A stretch of 24,372 bases of DNA, taken from positions 1 through 24,372 of IMG/VR virus record IMGVR_UViG_3300042924_000105; one strand, 5' to 3'. A model generated the notes under the pieces. It was given only the letters and a program-made list of their open reading frames with translations, ran no database searches and had not been told where the DNA came from. How positions within the stretch are numbered: position 1 is the stretch's first letter; every line of letters starts with the position of its first letter. Position numbers and translations under genes: made by a program. The stretch is from a virus. Positions 20,170 to 24,372 of this stretch are shown one piece after another.

Positions 20170-21179
20170 CCATAGCGATTTCAGGCACAACGGGAATCAC
20201 CCTTGATGGGCAGTTTAATTCTGCGTCATCAATGGGCTTCAAGAACCGGCTCATAAATTCCGCAATGGTGATTGACCAAAGAAATGCGGGGGCTAGTGTA
20301 ACGGTTAACTCTGGCACAAATACTTTTGGCGTTGATCGTTGGAAAGGTCAAGCAAGTGGCGGCGGTGTTTATACGCAACAAAGAAGTACGACAGTACCAG
20401 CAGGATTTACGAACAGTGTTTTATTGACTGTAACAACTGCTGATTCTTCCATTGCTTCTACTGACTACTATATTTGGGGTCAGGCTATAGAAGGTTTTAA
20501 TGCCGCCGATCTTGGTTGGGGAACTGCAAATGCTCAAACAGTGGCGTTGTCGTTTTGGGTTCGTTCAAGCGTTACTGGAATATATGCACTATTTGTTGGA
20601 AATAATGGTGATACAAGGAGCTTGGTCTCTACTTACACAATCAACGCAGCGAACACATGGGAACAAAAAACAGTAACTATTGCTGGCGACACATCAGGAA
20701 CTTGGGCTACAGACAGTAATATTGGTATTGGCCTTTGGTTTACGTTAGGCGCTGGTTCATCGTTTAACGCAACAGCAAACGTGTGGAACGCTTCGCTTGA
20801 AATGAATACAAGCGGTTCTACTCAATGGATCGCCACAAACGGCGCAACTTTCTACATCACAGGCGTACAGCTAGAAAAAGGCTCAACAGCAACGTCATTT
20901 GATTACAGACCTTATGGGACTGAGTTGGCTTTGTGTCAGAGGTATTATGAAGTTGGCGCTACAAAGATATACATTGCTGGCGGTAGCGGGGTAACAATGG
21001 CTACTTCGTATCATGTTTCTAAACGTGCTACTGGCGCTACGGTGACAACAGGCACTTCTCCATACGGCGGCACTATTGCTCCAACGTCTGTTGAGTACTC
21101 TGGAATTGATTCATTCTGGTCGTATAAAAGCAGCGGCGGTGAATTTGCGTTTTCGTGGTCTTCTTCTTCGGAGCTGTAA
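20166..21179 (+). CDS. Carbohydrate-binding-like tail protein
   Basis: A 337-residue protein (start ATG 20166, overlapping the upstream TGA). The N-terminus has the adaptor ISGTTGITLDGQFNSASSMG, followed by FKNRLINSAMVIDQRNAGAS and GVDRWKG, a common fibre pattern. The core is a jelly-roll-like domain (LSFWVRSSVTGIYALFVGNN, TWEQKTVTIAGDTSGTW, IGLWFTLGAG) and FYITGVQLEKGSTATSFDYR, which resembles carbohydrate-binding domains. It is probably a receptor- or polysaccharide-binding fibre. Confidence 0.82.
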   Translation: MTIAISGTTGITLDGQFNSASSMGFKNRLINSAMVIDQRNAGASVTVNSGTNTFGVDRWKGQASGGGVYTQQRSTTVPAGFTNSVLLTVTTADSSIASTDYYIWGQAIEGFNAADLGWGTANAQTVALSFWVRSSVTGIYALFVGNNGDTRSLVSTYTINAANTWEQKTVTIAGDTSGTWATDSNIGIGLWFTLGAGSSFNATANVWNASLEMNTSGSTQWIATNGATFYITGVQLEKGSTATSFDYRPYGTELALCQRYYEVGATKIYIAGGSGVTMATSYHVSKRATGATVTTGTSPYGGTIAPTSVEYSGIDSFWSYKSSGGEFAFSWSSSSEL

Positions 21180-21349
21180 TGTATAAACAAACTCTTACAT
21201 CTAAAAACGAAATCTCTGAAACTATTGTCCAGCGTATTGCTGACGGTGCGTATATCACTATTGGTGCAGACAACACCGACTACCAAGCCTTTCTTCTTTG
21301 GAAGGCTGAAGGTAATGAACCTTTGCCAGCAGATGAGGTGACAGAATGA
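21179..21349 (+). CDS. Small tail-accessory protein
   Basis: A 56-residue protein from the TAATG overlap: ISETIVQRIADGAYITIGAD, then NTDYQAFLLWKAEGNEPLP. The 'aFl.WkaeGNepLPAde' pattern looks like a small fibre-associated phage protein. The longer GTG-start version was rejected because it overlaps the previous gene. Confidence 0.7.
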   Translation: MYKQTLTSKNEISETIVQRIADGAYITIGADNTDYQAFLLWKAEGNEPLPADEVTE

Positions 21350-21873
21350 CTCTAATTCTTTCAGGCACTAATGGCGTATCCGATATTGACGGTTCTGCCG
21401 CAACCCCTGCTATCAGGGGAACAGATGCAAACACAGGTATCTTCTTCCCTGCGGCTGACACCATTGCTTTTTCTGAGGGTGGCGTGGAATCTATGCGTCT
21501 TGACTCTAGTGCCAATCTGCAATTCAACTCAGGCTACGGCTCTGTTGCTACTGCTTATGGTTGTCGTGCTTGGGTGAACTTCAATGGCACAGGGACAGTG
21601 GCTATTCGTGCAAGTGGTAATGTGACGAGCATTACTGATAACGGCACGGGTAACTACACGGTGAACTTTACAACAGCGTTGCCTGACACAAGCTATTCTC
21701 CTCAAGTACGTGCCGCACTTATAAACTACAACATTGCTCAAGCAGGAAATACAGCACAATCTGTTTTAACTACTTCTTATAACCCGGGTACTTTTTACAT
21801 AAACGGAAGTAACTCATCTTATAATTTTAATGCTGGTGACCCGACCGATGTGTACATTGCTATTTTCCGTTAA
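21346..21873 (+). CDS. Tail-fibre-type protein
   Basis: A 175-residue protein. The N-terminus (LILSGTNGVSDIDGSAATPA, RGTDANTGIFFPAADTIAFS) matches an adaptor seen in phage fibres. The C-terminal domain has YGCRAWVNFNGTGTVAIRAS, then GNVTSITDNGTGNYTVNFT and LPDTSY, a widely repeated fibre-tip domain. It is likely another receptor-binding alternative. It overlaps the upstream stop by ATGA. Confidence 0.82.
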   Translation: MTLILSGTNGVSDIDGSAATPAIRGTDANTGIFFPAADTIAFSEGGVESMRLDSSANLQFNSGYGSVATAYGCRAWVNFNGTGTVAIRASGNVTSITDNGTGNYTVNFTTALPDTSYSPQVRAALINYNIAQAGNTAQSVLTTSYNPGTFYINGSNSSYNFNAGDPTDVYIAIFR

Positions 21874-21882
21874 GGAGAAACC

Positions 21883-22071
21883 ATGAATCAAAGAATCATT
21901 TACCCAACAGACGATGGCGTAGCAGTCATTGTTCCAGCCGCTGAGTGCGGTTTAACCATTGAGGAAATTGCCGCCAAGGATGTTCCTGAAGGCAAACCCT
22001 ACAAGATAGTTGATGTGGCTGACATTCCATCAGACCGCACATTCAGATCAGCATGGGAGTTTTCAGAATGA
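21883..22071 (+). CDS. Small tail-associated protein
   Basis: A 62-residue protein: RIIYPTDDGVAVIVPAAECG, then LTIEEIAAKDVPEGKPYKIV and IPSDRTFRSAWEFS. The same type of protein is frequent after fibre genes in many phages; no function has been established to my knowledge. The Shine-Dalgarno is AAGGAGA. It is coupled to the next gene by ATGA. Confidence 0.78.
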   Translation: MNQRIIYPTDDGVAVIVPAAECGLTIEEIAAKDVPEGKPYKIVDVADIPSDRTFRSAWEFSE

Positions 22072-22304
22072 TTACCATCAACATCGACAAAGCAAAGAAC
22101 ATAGCCCATGATGCTAGACGCACAGCACGATCTGCTGAGTTTGCGCCATTGGACATCAAGGCAACCATTCCCTCTGAAGCAACAGCGGCAGAAGCGGCAA
22201 GGCAAGCTGTGCGTGACAAGTATGCCACTATGCAGACTGCTATTGATGCGGCAACAACTGCTGACGCAATCAAAGCGGCTATGCCAAAAGCGGATATGCC
22301 ATGA
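22068..22304 (+). CDS. Small helical tail-associated protein
   Basis: A 78-residue protein (start ATG 22068): INIDKAKNIAHDARRTARSA, then EFAPLDIKATIPSEATAAEA and VRDKYATMQTAIDAATTADA. It usually comes together with the previous protein in phages, as far as I recall. It may help assemble the fibres. ATGA overlaps exist on both sides. Confidence 0.75.
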   Translation: MITINIDKAKNIAHDARRTARSAEFAPLDIKATIPSEATAAEAARQAVRDKYATMQTAIDAATTADAIKAAMPKADMP

Positions 22305-22621
22305 CAACATTTCTTTGGAAAATTTTAGAAGTCTCTGCTGCTGATGACGTAATCACCCACGCCAAATATCATGTGACCGCAGAAACTGACACAGGCGAAA
22401 AAGTGGAAACTGAGGGCAATTGGTGGTTTAGCGACAAAATCCTGAAGAAGCCCTTTAGCGAAGTGACCGAAACTGATGTGGCATCATGGATTGAAAATGA
22501 GACTACCCAAAACGGAATAAACCTTATAAAATCACGATTAGAGGAACAACTAGCGTCCCTGCAAGGGAATGGAGTTGTTGTTGCCCCTTGGTTACCACAG
22601 AAATTTGTGCCAAAGGTGTAA
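22301..22621 (+). CDS. Small phage protein of unknown function
   Basis: A 106-residue protein beginning TTFLWKILEVSAADDVITHA and containing HVTAETDTGEKVETEGNWWF, PFSEVTETDVASWIENETTQ and SRLEEQLASLQGN. The form 'ykWkI..v.....i.sa.Y...a.d....v..eG.....p........l..wi...t...gi..iks.le.Ql..L' is common in phage tail regions. The function is not known. Confidence 0.75.
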   Translation: MTTFLWKILEVSAADDVITHAKYHVTAETDTGEKVETEGNWWFSDKILKKPFSEVTETDVASWIENETTQNGINLIKSRLEEQLASLQGNGVVVAPWLPQKFVPKV

Positions 22622-22624
22622 TAA

Positions 22625-23599
22625 ATGACGACTCCTTACGACATTATCAGCAGGGCGCTTAAAGATATTGGTGCATTGGCGGCTGGTGAATCGCCATCAG
22701 CGGATGATGCCCAAGACGCATTTGATCTGTTGAACGATATGTGCGCCCAGTGGTCAAATGAAAACATGATGGTTTTCTACAAGACCGAAATCATTTTTCA
22801 GACTGTTCAAAATACCGTGCAATACACCCTTGGCCCGTCTGGGTCGGTGGGGGCATCCTTTACAGGTTCAATTGCAGGCACAACTTTGACCGTTCCTGTG
22901 GATGGCGTAATTTCTGGCGCTATCACAATGGGCATGACCATTACTGGCACAGGCATCGCAGCAGGCACAACGATTGTGGGCTTTGGCACTGGCGCTGGTG
23001 GTAACGTCAATGAGGGCGGCACATACACTGTCAGCATTTCCCAGACCGTGGCAAGCACCACAATCACTGCCTACTATGAACGCCCTTTGACCATTGAATC
23101 AGCGTTTGTGCGGGTTGCTACGCAGCAAGGCGGCTCAAACATAGCTGGTGGGTATTTGGATTACCCTGTGGCAATTCTGAGTTTGGAAGAATATCAATCC
23201 TTGGGCATCAAGCAATTAAACGGCCCGTGGGCAAAGATGATTTACTACCAACCCAGCGAAAATCTGGGAACGTTGTATGTCTTCCCTAACCCATCATCTG
23301 GTGAACTTCACTTGTTTGCCAGCACGATTTTCCGCACATTTGGTTCGCTGTACGACACAATCGCGCTGCCACAAGGCTACAACATGGCGCTGCGGTGGTG
23401 CTTGGCTGAACGCATGATGCCTATGTATGGCAAGGCTTCTACTGCCCAAATCACAATGATTAACGCCTTTGCTGGTCAAGCAAAAGCTACGATTAAGCGC
23501 ACCAATATGCGCCCAGCACAAGTGTCGCGCTATCCTGATGCTTTGATGGTTGGACGGGCTAAAGACGCTGGCTTTATCATGGACGGGGGCTTTAGATAA
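22625..23599 (+). CDS. P22 gp4-like tail accessory / head-completion protein with insertion
   Basis: A 324-residue protein. Residues 1-70 ([46 protein letters not shown]) match the gp4-like family that plugs the portal. The normal continuation ([13 protein letters not shown] at 152-164) is delayed by a ~78-residue insertion (74-151). The remainder has [37 protein letters not shown] and a helical end. P22 gp4 itself is only 166, so this is a long version even without the insert. The insert module repeats in the next gene. Confidence 0.82.
   Translation: MTTPYDIISRALKDIGALAAGESPSADDAQDAFDLLNDMCAQWSNENMMVFYKTEIIFQTVQNTVQYTLGPSGSVGASFTGSIAGTTLTVPVDGVISGAITMGMTITGTGIAAGTTIVGFGTGAGGNVNEGGTYTVSISQTVASTTITAYYERPLTIESAFVRVATQQGGSNIAGGYLDYPVAILSLEEYQSLGIKQLNGPWAKMIYYQPSENLGTLYVFPNPSSGELHLFASTIFRTFGSLYDTIALPQGYNMALRWCLAERMMPMYGKASTAQITMINAFAGQAKATIKRTNMRPAQVSRYPDALMVGRAKDAGFIMDGGFR
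22844..23077 (+). repeat. Beta-rich module inserted in gp4-like gene
   Basis: Codes for residues 74-151: [12 protein letters not shown], then [20 protein letters not shown] and [16 protein letters not shown]. It is related to two copies in the adjacent gp10-like gene and stands between two pieces of a conserved domain. Confidence 0.75.
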
Positions 23600-24372
23600 T
23601 GGCAGACTTTGGCTTTGTTGGCCCATCTTACGAAGCGCCTAGTATTTACCAAGATGCCCAAGAGTGCATCAACTTTGTGCCTGAGATTGACCCGCTGAAA
23701 CAGCAGGGTGAACGCGGGGTGGTGGCGCTTTACCCAACGCCGGGGCTGACTGCGTTAGTCTTGTTTGAAAATCAAGAGGAAATCAGGGGAATGCGTACCC
23801 TGTCAGGCGGCGACATTTTGGTGGCAGTCTGTGGCCCGTATGTCTATGCTTTGACTTCCACCTACACCACAACAATGGTGGGTCAATTAAACACTTCTAC
23901 GGGTATTGTTGGCATTACTGACAACGGCGTGAATGTGTACATTGTTGACGGTCAGAATCGCTACACATGGCGCATTTCTAGCCCATCTGCTGCGGTTTTT
24001 ACTGGCTCAATCAGTGGAACAACCTTGACGGTCACCGCAATCACCAATGGAACAATTGCCATCAATCAGGCGCTGTTTGGCGTAAACGTAACCCAAGCCA
24101 CCGTCATTACTGCCTTGGGTACTGGAACTGGCGGTATTGGTACTTACACTATCAACCAAAGTCAATCAGTAGCATCCACACAAATGAACAGCGCTACAGT
24201 GGGTGCGGTTGTTACTGGGGCAATAGCAGGGACAACCCTAACAGTGTCTGCGGTAACTAGCGGAACTTTGGTTGTTGGGCAGACCATCCAAGGGTCAACA
24301 GTTACCGCACAAACCATCATCACAGCGCTTGGAACAGGCACAGGCGGCGTTGGAACATACACGGTCAACAAT
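23599..24372 (+). CDS. P22 gp10-like DNA-stabilisation/tail-hub protein, C-terminus beyond window
   Basis: A gene open to the window end (258 codons visible, no stop). The start ATG overlaps the preceding TAA (TAATG). The N-terminus ([46 protein letters not shown]) matches the family of P22 gp10-like packaged-DNA stabilisation proteins, as does its position after gp4. From residue 133 the sequence enters two copies of the beta module that also interrupts the gp4-like gene, before the conserved part should resume beyond the window. Confidence 0.8.
   Translation, partial: MADFGFVGPSYEAPSIYQDAQECINFVPEIDPLKQQGERGVVALYPTPGLTALVLFENQEEIRGMRTLSGGDILVAVCGPYVYALTSTYTTTMVGQLNTSTGIVGITDNGVNVYIVDGQNRYTWRISSPSAAVFTGSISGTTLTVTAITNGTIAINQALFGVNVTQATVITALGTGTGGIGTYTINQSQSVASTQMNSATVGAVVTGAIAGTTLTVSAVTSGTLVVGQTIQGSTVTAQTIITALGTGTGGVGTYTVNN
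23995..24372 (+). repeat. Two further copies of the inserted beta module
   Basis: Copy 1 (about 23995-24180) codes for [34 protein letters not shown] and QSVAST. Copy 2 (about 24211-24372) codes for [20 protein letters not shown] and [14 protein letters not shown] and is cut by the window end. They resemble each other more than the gp4-like copy. Confidence 0.8.

Noticed and set aside
1-24372. Integrase, attachment site, tRNA or insertion sequence
   Set aside because: Looked for recombinase motifs, tRNA-like folds and terminal inverted repeats with transposase frames and saw none that could be supported.

Overview
The window is a stretch of tailed-phage (or prophage) genome. It is densely packed, with stop/start overlaps such as ATGA and TAATG at most gene junctions. 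The virion genes resemble the P22-like podovirus plan: terminase small and large subunits, a ~730-residue portal, scaffold, P22-type coat, and then P22 gp4-like and gp10-like tail-hub genes at the right end. Base composition and protein style suggest a freshwater proteobacterial host, perhaps a betaproteobacterium. That host guess is weak. No integrase, lysis cassette, tRNA or CRISPR is visible.

Region 1 (1-2792, leftward) is an early recombination operon. It holds small unknown proteins, a lipoprotein, an ERF-type annealing protein, a YqaJ/lambda-exonuclease-type nuclease, an 82-residue protein ending in an SSB-type DDIPF tip, and a winged-helix-like protein. Region 2 (about 2793-2940) is a bidirectional control region with a leftward TTGACA-17-AATAAT promoter, TTAAG-type inverted repeats and a rightward promoter whose predicted start coincides with the ATG of a Cro-like gene.

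Region 3 (2940-6275, rightward) is an early/replication module: the Cro-like protein, a tiny cysteine-rich exported protein, a DUF1376-type replication protein carrying an iteron-like 7-bp array inside its gene, a C5 DNA methyltransferase, a VRR-NUC nuclease, a zinc-ribbon protein and an HNH-like protein. The methyltransferase is overlapped almost end to end (4130-4939) by a second long frame that also looks protein-coding. The pair continues into another overlapping pair (4940-5228), and a run of 12 G lies where both long frames are read. This is the most unusual thing in the window.

Region 4 (6275-9788) begins with a terminator fused to a second apparently leaderless promoter. It carries accessory small genes, a GroES-like co-chaperonin and an ADP-ribosyltransferase-like protein next to the terminase. 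Region 5 (9785-16858) is packaging and head assembly, with a terminator and a fresh promoter near 16447-16494. Region 6 (16868-22621) is a mosaic tail-fibre/receptor-binding cluster placed between the coat and the tail-hub genes. Region 7 (22625-24372) holds the gp4-like and gp10-like genes. Both are interrupted by copies of the same beta-rich module. The last gene runs off the window.
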